Positions 16,925-28,820 of a DNA stretch of 64,000 nucleotides are shown here, piece by piece. Source of the DNA: an uncultured Verrucomicrobia subdivision 3 bacterium (GTDB lineage: Bacteria; Verrucomicrobiota; Verrucomicrobiia; Limisphaerales; UBA11358). Under the pieces are notes generated by a model. It was not told where the DNA came from and made no database searches. It worked only from the letters and a program-made list of their open reading frames with translations. Both the position numbers and the translations under genes were made by a program. Position 1 is the first letter of the stretch. Every line of letters starts with the position of its first letter. The stretch covers positions 1 to 64,000 of the forward strand of contig CAIXUZ010000071.1 in the NCBI GenBank assembly GCA_903922735.1. The letters run 5' to 3'.

Positions 16925-17404
16925 ATGCGTGCTGAAAAGAAATTATTGACGGGTGAATATGTCGCCCGGTTGAACGCTTCGCCGTTCTTCATCGTGGCCG
17001 GCTATCAAGGTTTGAAGGTCGCGCACTTGAATGAGCTGCGCAAGCGCCTGATCTCGGCGGGGGCCGAGATTCACATTGTGAAAAACACTGTGTTCCAGGT
17101 AGCGGCCAAGGAGGCGGGCGTGGCGGAATTGGGCGGCACTCTGGCCGGTCAGATCGCCGTCATCACCGGCAAGAAGGACATTTTCGTCGCGGCGAAGGTT
17201 TTGAAAAACTTCGCTGCCGAATTCGACAAGCTGAAGCTCAAGTTTGGCTATCTTAACAACCAGCGCGTTGAACAGGCCACCATCCTGGCTTACGCGGATT
17301 TGCCGAGTCTGGAAGTGCTCCGCGCGAAACTGTTGGGCTTGCTCAACACGCCGGCCACCATGCTCGCGCAGGTCATCAAGGCCAAATCCGAAAAAACCGA
17401 ATAA
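16925..17404 (+). CDS. rplJ: ribosomal protein L10
   Basis: A 159-residue L10, the base of the L7/L12 stalk. It starts RAEKKLLTGEYVARLNASPFFIVAGYQGL, with the family helix LRKRLISAGAEIHIVKNT and a C-terminal helix (LLNTPATMLAQVIKAK) that would bind L12 dimers. It is somewhat shorter than E. coli L10 and the N-terminal RNA-binding domain is slightly divergent. Its ATG is 15 bp after rplA. Confidence 0.94.
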   Translation: MRAEKKLLTGEYVARLNASPFFIVAGYQGLKVAHLNELRKRLISAGAEIHIVKNTVFQVAAKEAGVAELGGTLAGQIAVITGKKDIFVAAKVLKNFAAEFDKLKLKFGYLNNQRVEQATILAYADLPSLEVLRAKLLGLLNTPATMLAQVIKAKSEKTE

Positions 17405-17410
17405 CCGATT

Positions 17411-17432
17411 TTCGCCCGCCAAAACGGCGGGC
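17411..17432 (+). other. GC-rich hairpin between rplJ and rplL
   Basis: CGCCCGCC and GGCGGGCG flank a short A-rich loop in the 135-bp gap between rplJ and rplL. No T-tract follows, so it is more likely an mRNA-stability or processing hairpin than a terminator. It may help rplL reach its higher stoichiometry. Confidence 0.55.
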
Positions 17433-17539
17433 GGATTAAACCAACAACCCCAACGTAAATCGTCGGTTCGCAGGCCGTGGACTGAAAATTGCCGGGGCTC
17501 CGGCAGACGACGAGACGAACAGAAAGCAAAAGTAAAATT

Positions 17540-17926
17540 ATGGCAGACATCACAAACATCGTGGAAGAATTGAGCAAGCTGACGGTCATCGAGGCCGCCG
17601 AGCTCGTGAAACAACTGGAAACCAAGTGGGGCGTCTCCGCTGCTGCCCCGGTCGCGGCCGCTGCCGCGGGTGGTGCCGCTGCTGGTGCTGCTCCCGCCGC
17701 TGAAGCTCAGACCACGTTCGACGTGATCCTCGTTTCGGTTCCCGCGGACAAAAAGATCGCCGCCATCAAAGCGGTGCGTGAAGTCAAGGCCGGCATGGGT
17801 CTCGCCGAAGCGAAAGCTTTGGTCGAAGGCGCTCCGAAGCCCTTGCTTGAAGGTGCCAACAAGGCTGACTCTGACGCCGCCAAGAAGAAGCTCGAAGAAG
17901 CTGGCGCGAAAGTGGAAGTCAAGTAA
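17540..17926 (+). CDS. rplL: ribosomal protein L7/L12
   Basis: A 128-residue L12 with the N-terminal dimerisation helix pair ([21 protein letters not shown]), an Ala/Gly/Pro-rich hinge (about residues 36-57) and the factor-binding C-terminal domain ([30 protein letters not shown]-type). ATG 17540 gives the standard [11 protein letters not shown] start; the longer in-frame reading lies in the leader. Confidence 0.97.
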   Translation: MADITNIVEELSKLTVIEAAELVKQLETKWGVSAAAPVAAAAAGGAAAGAAPAAEAQTTFDVILVSVPADKKIAAIKAVREVKAGMGLAEAKALVEGAPKPLLEGANKADSDAAKKKLEEAGAKVEVK

Positions 17927-17939
17927 TCGTCCGATTTAC

Positions 17940-17970
17940 GGGGCGGCGGCGTGGTGCCGTCGCCCCTTTT
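17940..17970 (+). terminator. attenuator-like hairpin between rplL and rpoB
   Basis: An 11-bp GC-rich stem (GGGGCGGCGGC with GCCGTCGCCCC, one wobble pair) is followed by TTTT. It lies between rplL and rpoB, where many bacteria have a partial terminator that lowers rpoBC expression relative to the ribosomal proteins. The T-tract is short, fitting partial read-through. Confidence 0.65.
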
Positions 17971-18128
17971 CCACCCGCGAAAGGCGGGACAATTTGACAA
18001 TTTTATTCCGGTAAAACATTCGGTTGTAGGTTTGGCAAGCTGGCCGTTGAACGCGGTGAGCTTGCCTTGTGTCGTTAGATAGAAATTCCGGTCCGGCGTG
18101 TTGCCGGGCCAAACAGAGAAAGCCAAAA

Positions 18129-21100
18129 ATGCCATCCCGAGCCACAGAACGTATCAACTTCGGCAAAATCAAAGAAATCATCGTGCCGCCGAACATGATC
18201 GAGTTGCAGACGAATTCCTATGCGGAATTCTTGCAGGCGGACCTGACGTCCTCCAAGCGTCAGAAACACGTCGGCCTGGAATCCGTTTTCCGTGAAGTCT
18301 TCCCCATCCGGAGCTACGATGAGAAGATTGAGTTGGATTACGATTCCTACGAAATCGGCGCGCCGAAGGTGGACTGGCTCGAATGTCTGCGCGAGGGCAC
18401 CACTTATGGCGCACCACTCTATGTCACTTTCAAATTAAAGGAAGAAAAGGGCGCGAAAGAAGAAAAAGTATTCATGGGCGAGCTCCCGCTCATGACCCCC
18501 CAGGGCACCTTCGTGATCAATGGTGCCGAGCGCGTCGTGGTCTCCCAGTTGCATCGCTCGCCGGGCATCGCGTTTGAAGCCACCCAGCATCCGAATGGCA
18601 AAACGCTCCATAGCTTCCGCGTCATTCCCGATCGCGGTTCCTGGTATGAGGCGCAGTTCGACACCAGCGATTTGCTTTACGTTTATCTCGACCGCAAAAA
18701 ACGCCGCCGCAAATTTTTGACGACCACCTTCTTCCGCGCGCTGTCCTTTCTGGATCATCGCGACAAGGAAAAAGGTTCCAAGGGCAAGGACAACGGCGGC
18801 CTCACCCGCGGCACGGACGAGGAAATCTTGAAGCTGTTCTACACCATCGAGGAGTTGACGGTGAAAGAAGCGGAGAAGATAGAAGATTTGCAGAATCGTG
18901 TTCTGGTTCAGGACGCGGTGGATGCCGATAAAGGTCTGGTCGTGGCGCGCGCGTTCGAGCCGCTTTCCAAAGCCGTCGTCAAGCAGATCGCCGAACTTGG
19001 CGTCACTAAAATCAAAGTTGTCGATACGTCCGTGGACGACGGCAACATGATCAAATGCCTCAAGAAAGATCCGGCCAAGAACGAGGAAGAAGCGCTGAAG
19101 GATATTTATCGCCGCCTGCGCCCTGGCGATCCCCCGACGGCCGCCAATTCTCGTGCACTCATCCTGCGCTTGTTCTTCGACGAAAAGCGCTATGACCTCG
19201 GTCGCGTTGGCCGTTACAAGATCAATCAGAAGTTGGGCATGAAGGGCGACAGCCGCATTCTGACCAAGGAAGACTTGGTCGCGGCCACGAAGTATTTGCT
19301 CAAGCTCAAGAAGGGCGAAGGCTCGCTGGATGATATTGATCATTTGGGCAGCCGCCGCATCCGCACCGTGGGTGAATTGCTCTCCAACCAGTGCCGCGTG
19401 GGTCTGTCCCGCACCGAGCGCTTGGTGAAGGAGCGCATGACCTTGTTCGACCAGACGGTCGAATCCATGACGCCCCAGAAACTCATCAATCCCAAGGCGC
19501 TCTCCGCCGTGATCCGCGATTTCTTTGGCCGCAGCCAGTTGTCGCAGTTCATGGATCAGATTAATCCGCTCGCTGAACTCACGCACAAACGCCGCTTGTC
19601 GGCGCTCGGGCCCGGGGGTCTGTCGCGTGACCGCGCAGGCTTCGAAGTCCGTGACGTCCATCCATCGCACTACGGCCGTATTTGTCCGATTGAAACGCCC
19701 GAAGGCCCGAACATCGGCCTCATCGCGTCGCTCGCGACCTTCGCCCGTATCAACGAATTCGGCTTCCTCGAAACGCCGTATCGCAAAGTTGAAAACGGTA
19801 AGGTGACTGAGAAGATTGAATATCTCACCGCCGACCGGGAAGAACAATACACCGTCGCGCAGGCCAACTCGGTCATGGATGACAAGGGTCATTTCACTAC
19901 CGACCGCGTCGTTTGCCGTCAGCGGGGCGAATTCGTGGACGTGGAACCTACCCATGTGCATTACATGGACGTTTCGCCGAAGCAGCTTGTTTCCATTGCG
20001 GCGTCGCTGATTCCGTTCCTCGAGCACGATGACGCCAACCGCGCGTTGATGGGTTCCAACATGCAACGCCAGGCCGTGCCGCTCCTCGTCACCGAGGCGC
20101 CGCTCGTCGCCACGGGTCTTGAAGCCCGCGTCGCGCTCGATTCACGTGCGGTGCTGGTCGCCGAAGATTCCGGCAAGGTGGCTTCCGTCAACGGCAATCA
20201 AATTATTGTCACGGCCAGCGGCGAATTGCCCGAAGGCAAAAAGAAGATCAAACACGACCCGGAAAACGGCGTCAGTATTTATCCGGTTCGCAAGTTTATG
20301 CGCTCCAATGCCGCCACCTGCATCAACCAGAAAATCCTGGTTCAAAAAGGTGACAGCATCAAAAAAGGCCAGGTCTTGGCCGATGGTCCCTGCACCCAGG
20401 GCGGCGAGCTCGCGCTCGGCCGTAATGTGCTCGTGGCGTTCATGCCGTGGAATGGCTATAACTTCGAGGATGCGATCCTGATTAGCGAAAAAATCTGCAA
20501 GGACGACATCTTCACCTCGATTCACATTGATGAATTCGAAGTGGCGGCCCGCGATACCAAGCTCGGACCCGAAGAAATCACCCGCGACATCCCGAACCTC
20601 GGCGATGAGGCGTTGAAGAATCTCGGCACCGACGGCGTCATTCGCATCGGCGCGGAAGTCAAGCCCGGAGACATCCTCGTCGGCAAAATTACGCCGAAAT
20701 CTGAAACCGAACTCGCGCCGGAAGAACGTCTGCTCCGCGCCATCTTCGGTGAAAAGGCGGCGGATGTGAAGGACACGTCGCTCAAGGTTCCATCCGGAAC
20801 TTACGGCATCGTCATGGATGTGAAAGTTTCGGCCAAGAAAGATGGCGAAAAAACCAGCCGCTCCTCCTCGAACGAGGAAAAACGGCATGCGAAGCAGATC
20901 GAGGACGATCACAAAAAGAAGCTGAACGAGCTTCAGGATCAGTTGACGGAAGCGTTGAGCAACATTTTGCTCGGCGAAAAAATTCCGCTCGATGTCGTCA
21001 ACAGCGAGACCGGCGAGATCATCATTCCCGCCAACCGCAAAATTACCAAGACGCTGCTGCGCAAGCTCGCCACGGTCTATGACCGCATCGAGATCGACCC

Positions 21101-22028
21101 GTCGCCCATCCGCAATAAGATCAACGAGATCATCGGCCAGTTCCGCAAGAAATTCGACGATTTGCAGATGCAATACGACGAAGAGATGGAACGCGCCGAA
21201 GCCGGCGAGGGAACCGAAGCCGGGATCGTCAAGTCGGTGAAAGTTTACGTCGCTTCGAAACGCAAATTGTCCGTCGGTGACAAGATGGCCGGTCGCCACG
21301 GTAACAAGGGTGTCGTCGCGAAGATTGTTAAGGAAGAAGACATGCCGTATCTCGCGGATGGAACGCCGGTGGAAATCGTGTTGAATCCGCTGGGTGTGCC
21401 TTCCCGTATGAACGTCGGCCAGGTTTTGGAAACGCACTTGGGCTGGGCGGCGAAGCTGCTCGGCTTGAAGTTCGCCACGCCCGTGTTCGATGGCATGAAG
21501 GAAAAGGACATTCGCGGCTATCTCAAGCAGGCCGGTTTGCCCGAGCACGCCAAGACGCATCTTACCGATGGCCGCACCGGCGAACAGTTCGACCAGGAAA
21601 TCGTCGTCGGCTACATCTACATGATGAAGCTCGGCCATTTGGTGGCGGACAAGATCCACGCCCGCGCCGTCGGTCCGTACTCGCTCGTCACCCAGCAGCC
21701 GCTGGGCGGCAAGGCCCAATACGGCGGCCAGCGCTTCGGCGAAATGGAAGTGTGGGCGATGGAAGCCTACGGCGCGGCTTATACGTTGCAGGAACTCCTG
21801 ACCGTGAAATCCGACGACGTCCAGGGCCGCACGCGCATCTACGAAAGCATCGTCAAGGGCGACAACTCGCTGGAGGCCGGCATCCCGGAATCCTTCAACG
21901 TGCTCGTCAAGGAAATGCAATCGCTCGGTCTCGACGTGAAGGTCGGTTACTCCAATCCGATTGAACACGCCCAAGGTGACAATGCCCAGCAAGCGGCCGT
22001 GGCCGCCCTGACGTCCACCGAACCCTGA
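18129..22028 (+). CDS. rpoB: RNA polymerase beta subunit
   Basis: A 1299-residue beta subunit. It contains the rifampicin-pocket region ([33 protein letters not shown], near residues 460-490) and the [15 protein letters not shown] motif. Also present are [33 protein letters not shown] residues, and the C-terminal [24 protein letters not shown]. The rifampicin cluster looks wild type. ATG 18129 was chosen because [14 protein letters not shown] is preceded by an AGAGAAAG purine run; an in-frame GTG 20 codons upstream is less likely. rpoC follows after 26 bp. Confidence 0.97.
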   Translation: MPSRATERINFGKIKEIIVPPNMIELQTNSYAEFLQADLTSSKRQKHVGLESVFREVFPIRSYDEKIELDYDSYEIGAPKVDWLECLREGTTYGAPLYVTFKLKEEKGAKEEKVFMGELPLMTPQGTFVINGAERVVVSQLHRSPGIAFEATQHPNGKTLHSFRVIPDRGSWYEAQFDTSDLLYVYLDRKKRRRKFLTTTFFRALSFLDHRDKEKGSKGKDNGGLTRGTDEEILKLFYTIEELTVKEAEKIEDLQNRVLVQDAVDADKGLVVARAFEPLSKAVVKQIAELGVTKIKVVDTSVDDGNMIKCLKKDPAKNEEEALKDIYRRLRPGDPPTAANSRALILRLFFDEKRYDLGRVGRYKINQKLGMKGDSRILTKEDLVAATKYLLKLKKGEGSLDDIDHLGSRRIRTVGELLSNQCRVGLSRTERLVKERMTLFDQTVESMTPQKLINPKALSAVIRDFFGRSQLSQFMDQINPLAELTHKRRLSALGPGGLSRDRAGFEVRDVHPSHYGRICPIETPEGPNIGLIASLATFARINEFGFLETPYRKVENGKVTEKIEYLTADREEQYTVAQANSVMDDKGHFTTDRVVCRQRGEFVDVEPTHVHYMDVSPKQLVSIAASLIPFLEHDDANRALMGSNMQRQAVPLLVTEAPLVATGLEARVALDSRAVLVAEDSGKVASVNGNQIIVTASGELPEGKKKIKHDPENGVSIYPVRKFMRSNAATCINQKILVQKGDSIKKGQVLADGPCTQGGELALGRNVLVAFMPWNGYNFEDAILISEKICKDDIFTSIHIDEFEVAARDTKLGPEEITRDIPNLGDEALKNLGTDGVIRIGAEVKPGDILVGKITPKSETELAPEERLLRAIFGEKAADVKDTSLKVPSGTYGIVMDVKVSAKKDGEKTSRSSSNEEKRHAKQIEDDHKKKLNELQDQLTEALSNILLGEKIPLDVVNSETGEIIIPANRKITKTLLRKLATVYDRIEIDPSPIRNKINEIIGQFRKKFDDLQMQYDEEMERAEAGEGTEAGIVKSVKVYVASKRKLSVGDKMAGRHGNKGVVAKIVKEEDMPYLADGTPVEIVLNPLGVPSRMNVGQVLETHLGWAAKLLGLKFATPVFDGMKEKDIRGYLKQAGLPEHAKTHLTDGRTGEQFDQEIVVGYIYMMKLGHLVADKIHARAVGPYSLVTQQPLGGKAQYGGQRFGEMEVWAMEAYGAAYTLQELLTVKSDDVQGRTRIYESIVKGDNSLEAGIPESFNVLVKEMQSLGLDVKVGYSNPIEHAQGDNAQQAAVAALTSTEP

Positions 22029-22054
22029 AACGAAACTTTGCTGAACTATATCGT

Positions 22055-25000
22055 ATGACCACTTCCAAAGAAAACGCCCGCGAGATTCTCGGCCTCGAAA
22101 AAGTCAACCAGGTTGACTACGTCGGTATCACGCTCGCGTCGCCCGACGCCATCCGCTCCTGGAGCAAGGGCGAAGTCAAGAATCCTGAAACGATCAACTA
22201 CCGTACGTTCAAGCCGGAAAAGGGCGGCCTTTTCTGCGAGCGCATCTTCGGTCCCGTCAAGGACTGGGAATGCTCCTGCGGCAAGTATAAGCGCATCAAG
22301 CATCGCGGCATCGTCTGCGACCGCTGCGGTGTCGAAGTGACCCTGTCCCGCGTCCGGCGCGAACGCATGGGCCACATCGAGCTTGCCGTGCCGGTGCAGC
22401 ACATCTGGTTCTTCAAGTGCATGCCCTCGCGCATCGGCCTGGCGCTCGATATGACCGCCCGCCATTTGGAGCGCGTGATTTATTACGAGGATTACCTCGT
22501 CATTGATCCGGGCACCACGCCCCTCAAGGCGAATCAGTTGCTCACCGAAGTGGAACTCCGCGAAGCCCGCGAAACCTATGGTGCCGAGGCGTTCGTTGCC
22601 AAGATGGGCGCGGAAGCCGTGCGCGAAGCGTTGGAACGCGTGGACCTCGCCAAGCAGGCGGATGAACTCGCCATTGCGATGACCGAAACCAAAAGCAAGC
22701 AGATCCGCAAGAAGCTCGGCAAGCGCATCAAGCTACTGCAGGGTCTCGCCTCGTCCAAGAGCCGTCCGGAATGGATGATTCTTACCGTGCTGCCCGTGAT
22801 TCCGCCGGACTTGCGCCCGCTCGTCCCGCTCGAAGGCGGCCGTTTTGCGACGTCCGACTTGAATGATCTCTACCGGCGCGTCATCAACCGGAACAATCGT
22901 CTCCGCACGTTGCTCCAGCTCAAGACGCCGGAAGTCATTATCCGCAATGAGAAACGCATGTTGCAGGAAGCCGTGGACGCGTTGTTCGACAACGGCCGTC
23001 ACGGCCGGCCGGTCACCGGCGCGGGCAACCGCTCGCTGAAATCTTTGAGCGACATGCTCAAGGGCAAAGGCGGCCGCTTCCGTCAGAACTTGCTCGGCAA
23101 ACGCGTGGATTATTCCGGCCGCTCCGTCATCGTCATCGGGCCGGAACTCAAGCTCAACCAGTGCGGTTTGCCCAAGAAGATGGCGCTCGTGTTGTTCGAG
23201 CCGTTTATCATCCGCCGCTTGAAAGAGCTCGGCTATGTTCACACCGTCCGCAGCGCGAAGAAAATGATTGAGCGCCAGACCAAGGAAGTGTGGGACGTGC
23301 TCGAAGAAGTGACCAAGGGCCATCCGGTGCTCCTGAACCGCGCGCCCACGCTGCATCGTTTGTCCGTTCAGGCGTTCGAGCCGCAGCTCATCGAAGGCGA
23401 AGCCATCCGTATTCATCCGCTGGTCTGTACCGCTTACAACGCCGACTTTGACGGTGACCAGATGGCCGTTCATGTTCCCTTGTCCGTGGAAGCCCAGATG
23501 GAGGCGCGTCTCCTCATGATGGCGACGAACAACATCTTCTCGCCCTCCTCCGGCAAGCCCATCATCACGCCGACGCAGGACATCACGCTCGGTTGCTATT
23601 ACGTCACCGCCGAACCGCGCAAGCCCATGCCGGCGGATGTCAACACCTTGCCATTGTTCGGCTCGAAGGAAGAAGTCATTTACGCTTACAGCGACGATGG
23701 CGTGAAAACGCACGACCGTATCCGCCTCGCGAATCCCGACCTCGGCCAGAAAACCGCTTTCGGCAATGTCGAAAAGAAGGTCATTGAGACGACGGTGGGC
23801 CGCGTGTTGTTCAGCGAAATTTGGCCGAATGAACTCGGCTTCCACAACAAGCCGGTGAAGAAGTCCGACCTCGGCGACCTGATCTGGAAATGCTACAAGA
23901 ACGCCGGCCACGATAAAACCGTGGTCATGTTGGACAAGTTGAAAGAAATCGGTTTCCGCGAGGCGACCAAGTCCGGCGTGAGCATCGGCATTGACGACAT
24001 GATTGTCCCGAAGGAACGTGACGAGGAAATCGAAGGCGCGCATCGTCAGATCCGCGAAGTGGAGAAGCAATATCGCAAGGGCGTCATCACCTCCGGCGAG
24101 CGCTACAACAAAATCGTGGATATCTGGACGCATTGCACCGACAAGATTTCCGGCGTGATGTTCGATACCCTCAAGGCGAATCAGGGCAAGAAGGAATACA
24201 ACCCCGTCTATTTGATGGTGGATTCCGGCGCCCGCGGTAACAAGCAGCAGGTGCGTCAGCTCGCGGGTCTCCGCGGGTTGATGGCCAAGCCCAGCGGCGA
24301 AATTATCGAGAAGCCGATTTTGGCGAATTTCCGCGAAGGTCTGTCCGTCTTGGAATACTTCATCTCCACCCACGGCGCCCGCAAAGGTCTGGCAGATACC
24401 GCCCTCAAGACTGCCGACTCCGGTTACATGACCCGCAAGCTCGTGGACGTTTCTCAGGATGTGATCATCCAGGAAGCGGATTGCGGCACCACCAACGGCA
24501 TCTGGGTCTCCGCCGTGTTCGAAGGCGAGGATGAAGTCGTCAAAATCTCCGACCGTCTCGTGGGCCGTTTCGCCTGCGACGATATCGTGAATCCGACCAG
24601 CCCGAAGGAATTCCTTATTCACGCCAACGAGGAGATCGACGAAGTCAAAGCCAAGGCGATTGACGTCGCCGGCCTCGACCGCGTGCGTATCCGCTCGGTG
24701 CTCACGTGCGAAAGCAAGCACGGTATCTGCAAGCATTGCTACGGCCGCAACCTCGCGACCGGCGCGGTGGTCAAGCTCGGCGAGGCCGTCGGCATCATCG
24801 CCGCCCAGTCCATCGGCGAGCCCGGCACCCAGCTCACCATGCGCACGTTCCATACGGGCGGTGTCGCCGCCGGCGTGTTCAAGCAGCCGCAGATCAAGTC
24901 CAAGCACGACGGTACCATCAAATACAATGAATTGCGCTCGGTCGAACTGGAAGACGGCAATCACATCGTTTTGAACAAGAACGGTTCCATCCAGATCCTG

Positions 25001-26197
25001 GCCGACGACGGCCGCGAGCTGGAAGTTCACACCATCGTCATCGGCGCGGTGATTTCCGCGAAGGATGGCGGCAAGGTCAAGAAGGGCGACACGTTCGTCC
25101 AGTGGGATCCGCACAACGTCCCCATTCTCTCCGAGAAGGCCGGCAAGGTGAAATTCCACGACATCATCGAGGGCGTCACCATGAAGCAGGAAGTCGACGA
25201 GGCCACCGGCGAGGAAGCCATGGTCATCATTGACCACAAGGAGGATTTGCATCCGCAGATCATCATGTCCGACGACCGGGGCGAAGTCGTCGCTAACTAT
25301 CCGATTCCGTCCGGCGCCCATATCGTCGTCAACGAAAAGGATAAGATTGTTCCCGGCACGCTCATCGCCAAGACGCCGCGCAAGCAGGCCAAGACCCGCG
25401 ATATCACGGGCGGTCTCCCGCGCGTGGCTGAATTGTTCGAGGCTCGTCGTCCGAAAGATGCGTCGGAAATCTCCAAGATCGACGGCATCGCGGACTTCGG
25501 TCCGAGCGTCCGCGGTAAGCGCTGCGTGCTCATTACCGATCCGGTGACCAAATTGCAGGAAGAGCATCTCATCCCGATCGGCAAGCACGTCATCGTCTTC
25601 AAGGGCGACATGGTCAAGAAAGGCCAGCAGCTCACCGAAGGTCCGATGGATCCGCACGAAATCCTCGACGTCTGCGGACCGCAGGAATTGCAGGAGCACT
25701 TGGTCAGCGAAGTGCAGGAAGTTTATCGGCTCCAGGGTGTGACGATCAACGACAAGCACATCGAGATCATCGTCCGCCAGATGTTGCGCAAAATTCGCGT
25801 CACCGAGGCCGGTGACACCCAGTTCCTCTGGGGCGAACAGGTGGACAAGCTTGAATTCGAAGCCGAAAACGAAGCCGTCGAGAAGAAGGGTGGCAAGCCC
25901 GCGGAAGCCGTTCCCGTGCTGCTCGGCATCACCAAGGCCTCGCTCGAAACCGACAGCTTCCTTAGCGCCGCGTCCTTCCAGGATACCACCCGCGTCCTGA
26001 CCGAAGCCGCCACGCGCTCCAAGATTGACAGCCTCCGCGGCTTCAAGGAAAACGTCATCATGGGCCACATCATCCCGGCGGGCAGCGGTTTCGACCGCCA
26101 CCGCAAGGTGACCATCCATCCGCTCGTGGATTTGCCCGAGGCCCCGGAAGTGGTCGAGCCCGAAGCCGCTGAAGCGGAAAATCCGTTGCTGGCCTGA
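22055..26197 (+). CDS. rpoC: RNA polymerase beta' subunit
   Basis: A 1380-residue beta' subunit. The N-terminal zinc ribbon (CSCGKYK...CDRCGVE, near residues 73-90), the [20 protein letters not shown] lid region, [13 protein letters not shown], the catalytic [12 protein letters not shown] (near residue 465) with the three Mg-binding aspartates and the trigger-loop region ([33 protein letters not shown]) are visible. A second zinc site ([13 protein letters not shown], near residue 890) is complete. It shares an operon with rpoB. Confidence 0.97.
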   Translation: MTTSKENAREILGLEKVNQVDYVGITLASPDAIRSWSKGEVKNPETINYRTFKPEKGGLFCERIFGPVKDWECSCGKYKRIKHRGIVCDRCGVEVTLSRVRRERMGHIELAVPVQHIWFFKCMPSRIGLALDMTARHLERVIYYEDYLVIDPGTTPLKANQLLTEVELREARETYGAEAFVAKMGAEAVREALERVDLAKQADELAIAMTETKSKQIRKKLGKRIKLLQGLASSKSRPEWMILTVLPVIPPDLRPLVPLEGGRFATSDLNDLYRRVINRNNRLRTLLQLKTPEVIIRNEKRMLQEAVDALFDNGRHGRPVTGAGNRSLKSLSDMLKGKGGRFRQNLLGKRVDYSGRSVIVIGPELKLNQCGLPKKMALVLFEPFIIRRLKELGYVHTVRSAKKMIERQTKEVWDVLEEVTKGHPVLLNRAPTLHRLSVQAFEPQLIEGEAIRIHPLVCTAYNADFDGDQMAVHVPLSVEAQMEARLLMMATNNIFSPSSGKPIITPTQDITLGCYYVTAEPRKPMPADVNTLPLFGSKEEVIYAYSDDGVKTHDRIRLANPDLGQKTAFGNVEKKVIETTVGRVLFSEIWPNELGFHNKPVKKSDLGDLIWKCYKNAGHDKTVVMLDKLKEIGFREATKSGVSIGIDDMIVPKERDEEIEGAHRQIREVEKQYRKGVITSGERYNKIVDIWTHCTDKISGVMFDTLKANQGKKEYNPVYLMVDSGARGNKQQVRQLAGLRGLMAKPSGEIIEKPILANFREGLSVLEYFISTHGARKGLADTALKTADSGYMTRKLVDVSQDVIIQEADCGTTNGIWVSAVFEGEDEVVKISDRLVGRFACDDIVNPTSPKEFLIHANEEIDEVKAKAIDVAGLDRVRIRSVLTCESKHGICKHCYGRNLATGAVVKLGEAVGIIAAQSIGEPGTQLTMRTFHTGGVAAGVFKQPQIKSKHDGTIKYNELRSVELEDGNHIVLNKNGSIQILADDGRELEVHTIVIGAVISAKDGGKVKKGDTFVQWDPHNVPILSEKAGKVKFHDIIEGVTMKQEVDEATGEEAMVIIDHKEDLHPQIIMSDDRGEVVANYPIPSGAHIVVNEKDKIVPGTLIAKTPRKQAKTRDITGGLPRVAELFEARRPKDASEISKIDGIADFGPSVRGKRCVLITDPVTKLQEEHLIPIGKHVIVFKGDMVKKGQQLTEGPMDPHEILDVCGPQELQEHLVSEVQEVYRLQGVTINDKHIEIIVRQMLRKIRVTEAGDTQFLWGEQVDKLEFEAENEAVEKKGGKPAEAVPVLLGITKASLETDSFLSAASFQDTTRVLTEAATRSKIDSLRGFKENVIMGHIIPAGSGFDRHRKVTIHPLVDLPEAPEVVEPEAAEAENPLLA

Positions 26198-26213
26198 ACT
26201 GAAATTATATCCT

Positions 26214-26248
26214 GCGGGCGTCCGGAGAATCCGGCGCCCGCTTGATTT
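26214..26248 (+). terminator. hairpin after rpoC
   Basis: A 12-bp stem with one bulged T (GCGGGCG-T-CCGGA / TCCGG-C-GCCCGC) and a GAA loop lies 16 bp after the rpoC stop. The following TTGATTTC is only weakly T-rich, so termination may be partial. A new promoter candidate for rpsL lies just downstream. Confidence 0.55.
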
Positions 26249-26282
26249 CAACGGAACAAACCAAATTATTTAGAAAATAGGG

Positions 26283-26311
26283 TTGCAACGGGCGGAGGGT
26301 TTATTTAACTT
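26283..26311 (+). promoter_or_regulatory. candidate promoter for rpsL-rpsG
   Basis: TTGCAA (26283-26288), a 17-bp spacer and TAACTT (26306-26311) lie 57 bp before rpsL in an AT-rich stretch. The match is moderate. Confidence 0.4.
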
Positions 26312-26367
26312 CTGCATTCCGTTTCTCCAAAACCGAAAACGGTAATTTTACCGCGATTTTAAAGCAA

Positions 26368-26763
26368 ATGCCGACAATCAATCAATTGGTCCGCAAGGGC
26401 CGCAATAAAGTCAATTACAAGTCCAAGTCGCCTGCCTTGGAAAACTCGCCGTTTCGCCGTGGGGTCTGTATCCAGGTGATGACCCGCACGCCGAAGAAGC
26501 CGAACTCCGCCATGCGCAAAGTCGCCAAGGTCCGGCTCACCAATGGCTACGAAGTCATCGCCTACATCCCGGACGAAGGCCACAATTTGCAGGAGCACAG
26601 TATCGTCCTCGTGCGCGGCGGTCGTGTGAAGGATTTGCCCGGCGTGCGCTATCACATCGTGCGCGGCACTCTCGACGCCGCTGGCGTCGAAAAACGCCGC
26701 GTCAGCCGCTCCAAATACGGCGTCAAGAAGCCCAAGGCTGCCAAGGCCGCTCCCGCGAAATAA
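26368..26763 (+). CDS. rpsL: ribosomal protein S12
   Basis: A 131-residue S12, decoding-centre protein. The loops carrying streptomycin-resistance sites are wild type: [12 protein letters not shown] and [13 protein letters not shown] both keep their lysines. The C-terminus ends in an Ala/Lys-rich tail. rpsG follows after 38 bp. Confidence 0.97.
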   Translation: MPTINQLVRKGRNKVNYKSKSPALENSPFRRGVCIQVMTRTPKKPNSAMRKVAKVRLTNGYEVIAYIPDEGHNLQEHSIVLVRGGRVKDLPGVRYHIVRGTLDAAGVEKRRVSRSKYGVKKPKAAKAAPAK

Positions 26764-26801
26764 TTTTTTAACCACTCAACCTTTAACGATTTAACGAACT
26801 C

Positions 26802-27275
26802 ATGTCTCGCAGACGTCAAGCAACCAAACGGCCGCTGGCCAAGGACGGCAAATACCAGAACACGCTGGTCGCCCGCCTCGTCAATACCGTGATGTGTTCC
26901 GGCAAGAAGAGCACCGCCCAGCGCATCGTCTATGGTGCGTTCGATACCATCTCCGAAAAAAATCCGGCGAGCAACCCCATCGAAATTTTGCAGCGCGCCG
27001 TGGACAACGCCAAGCCGCGCATCGAAACCAAGGCTCGCCGTGTCGGCGGGGCCACCTATCAGGTGCCGCTCGAAATTCCCACCGAGCGCCAGAACGCCCT
27101 CGCGCTCCGCTGGATCGTCGATTTCGCAGACGCCAAAAAAGGCCAGCCGATGAAAGTCGCGCTCGCCACGGAAATCCTCGAAGCCTATCAGGGGCAGGGG
27201 AATGCCATCCGCAAACGCGACGAAGTGCACAAGATGGCCCAAGCCAACAAGGCCTTCGCTCACTTCCGCTGGTAA
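26802..27275 (+). CDS. rpsG: ribosomal protein S7
   Basis: A 157-residue S7, head-domain assembly protein of the 30S subunit. It starts MSRRRQATKRPL and contains KPRIETKARRVGGATYQVPLE and the C-terminal KRDEVHKMAQANKAFAHFRW. In the classic str operon fusA and tuf would follow; here the operon ends with a terminator. Confidence 0.97.
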   Translation: MSRRRQATKRPLAKDGKYQNTLVARLVNTVMCSGKKSTAQRIVYGAFDTISEKNPASNPIEILQRAVDNAKPRIETKARRVGGATYQVPLEIPTERQNALALRWIVDFADAKKGQPMKVALATEILEAYQGQGNAIRKRDEVHKMAQANKAFAHFRW

Positions 27276-27293
27276 TCATTTGCCACCCCCAAG

Positions 27294-27320
27294 CCGGAGT
27301 CAACCGACTCCGGTTTTTTT
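27294..27320 (+). terminator. intrinsic terminator of the rpsL-rpsG operon
   Basis: A perfect 8-bp stem CCGGAGTC/GACTCCGG with an AACC loop is followed by TTTTTTT. It lies 18 bp after the rpsG stop. Confidence 0.92.
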
Positions 27321-27485
27321 ATTGTCGCACAACGGCCGAGCGCCGCCATTGGTGGTTGGCGTTCGGCGTTGAATGTTCCCCTTGCTATCCCTGCCCTCCG
27401 CCCTCTGGTCAGTTCAAGTCCTTGGTCTCACCTTCTTATATTCTACTTTAATTTGCGTCATGCTGTGCTATCATCACGTAACGTA

Positions 27486-28820
27486 ATGGCTAAGCCATCA
27501 AAGGACATTGGGACGCCGCGGCCGCGCGAGCCAAAAGGCCGGCGGCGGTTGCGGGACCAGTTCGCCCGGTGGGGCGCGCGGGTGGGTTTGCCCATGCTCA
27601 CGCTGGCGCAGTTGCGCGCTGAGGACCAGGCCGGGTACCGCCACGAATCTTACCGGGAAGAGAACAGCCGGATCCGAGTGGAAACGGACTCGTTCCTTGT
27701 CCAGAAGCTGCTCACGCCTTGGCTCGACCTGAAGGCCACGGCCACCTACGACGCCATTTCCGGGGCGACTCCCACCGGTGCGCCGGCGGCCGACAGCTTC
27801 ACCCTGCACCCGACCGGCACCACGCTCGCCATCCCGGGCACCTCCATTACCACCTTCAAGAAAGCGGGCCGGGTCGATGCGGTCTCCGGTGCTTCACCTG
27901 CCGCTTCCGCGAAATCGACGCCCAGTTCCAGCGTGCCCATCGCCACCGTCACAGACCTTCGCCAGGCTTTCGACGTTTCCGCCGGGCTGATTTATGGACC
28001 GCATCGCCTGACCCCGGAGTTCAGCTACAGCCAGGAATCGGACTATCTTTCCCTCTCGGGTGCGCTCAACTACGCGTGGGAACTCAATGACAAAAACACC
28101 ACCCTCAAAGCGGGGTGGTCCTATTCGGCGGACACCATTGTGCCGAACGCGAACACCTTCATCACCCGGGACCAATCCAAGAATTCCGACGATTTCCTTT
28201 TGGGCGTGACCCAGTTGCTGGGGCCCAAGACCGTCTTTGATTTCAATGTCGCTCTTGGTTTCGCGAAGGGCTATTTCGACGATCCCTACCGCGGGGTGGT
28301 TTTCTCGGGCGAGCTTCCCTCCCCGATGAACACCCTTACCCTTTACCAGGAAAAACGCCCGGGCACGCGCAATAAGCAGTCGGCCTATGTCGCACTCACT
28401 GAGGCCATCTCCCCCTTGGATGCAAGCGTGGAGGTGTCCTACCGCTACTATCACGACTCGTTTGATATCCACGCCCACACCGTCAATCTGGCCTGGCATC
28501 AAAAGGTGGGATCGTTCCTCGTCCTTACGCCCTCGGCCCGTTATTACCGGCAAACGGCCGCCTCTTTTTACGGCACGATCTTTCCCGGCGATCCGGTCAC
28601 CAACCCCTCCGCCGTGCCGGCTTATTATTCGGCGGATTACCGGCTGTCCGAATTGGATGCCTTCACCTTCGGTCTCCAGGCCACGGTTAAAATCCGGGCA
28701 TGGCTCGTGCTGGATCTCGGTTACCAGCGCTACGTGATGAACGGGCTGGATGGCGTCACTTCGGCCTCGGCCTATCCCTCCGCCAACATCGTCACCCTCG
28801 GCCTCCGCGTATGGTTTTAG
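27486..28820 (+). CDS. DUF3570 outer-membrane-type protein with two flavinylation motifs
   Basis: A 444-residue protein recognised as DUF3570, whose C-terminal two thirds show alternating aromatic/hydrophobic beta-strands and end in a terminal aromatic (LRVWF), as in outer-membrane barrels. The N-terminus is Arg-rich and then weakly hydrophobic (GARVGLPMLTLAQLRA), a plausible export signal. Two motifs match the ApbE target pattern D-x-x-[ST]-G-A-[ST]: D89-A-I-S-G-A-T95 and D131-A-V-S-G-A-S137, both in the segment before the barrel. They predict two covalently bound FMN groups. The ATG at 27486 is preferred; the frame is open for 39 codons upstream. The downstream apbE overlaps by 10 bp. Confidence 0.8.
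   Translation: MAKPSKDIGTPRPREPKGRRRLRDQFARWGARVGLPMLTLAQLRAEDQAGYRHESYREENSRIRVETDSFLVQKLLTPWLDLKATATYDAISGATPTGAPAADSFTLHPTGTTLAIPGTSITTFKKAGRVDAVSGASPAASAKSTPSSSVPIATVTDLRQAFDVSAGLIYGPHRLTPEFSYSQESDYLSLSGALNYAWELNDKNTTLKAGWSYSADTIVPNANTFITRDQSKNSDDFLLGVTQLLGPKTVFDFNVALGFAKGYFDDPYRGVVFSGELPSPMNTLTLYQEKRPGTRNKQSAYVALTEAISPLDASVEVSYRYYHDSFDIHAHTVNLAWHQKVGSFLVLTPSARYYRQTAASFYGTIFPGDPVTNPSAVPAYYSADYRLSELDAFTFGLQATVKIRAWLVLDLGYQRYVMNGLDGVTSASAYPSANIVTLGLRVWF

Noticed and set aside
22733-26251. 1172-codon open frame antisense to rpoC
   Set aside because: It is a codon-usage shadow of rpoC in a GC-rich gene; the sense protein has all beta' motifs and the antisense has none.
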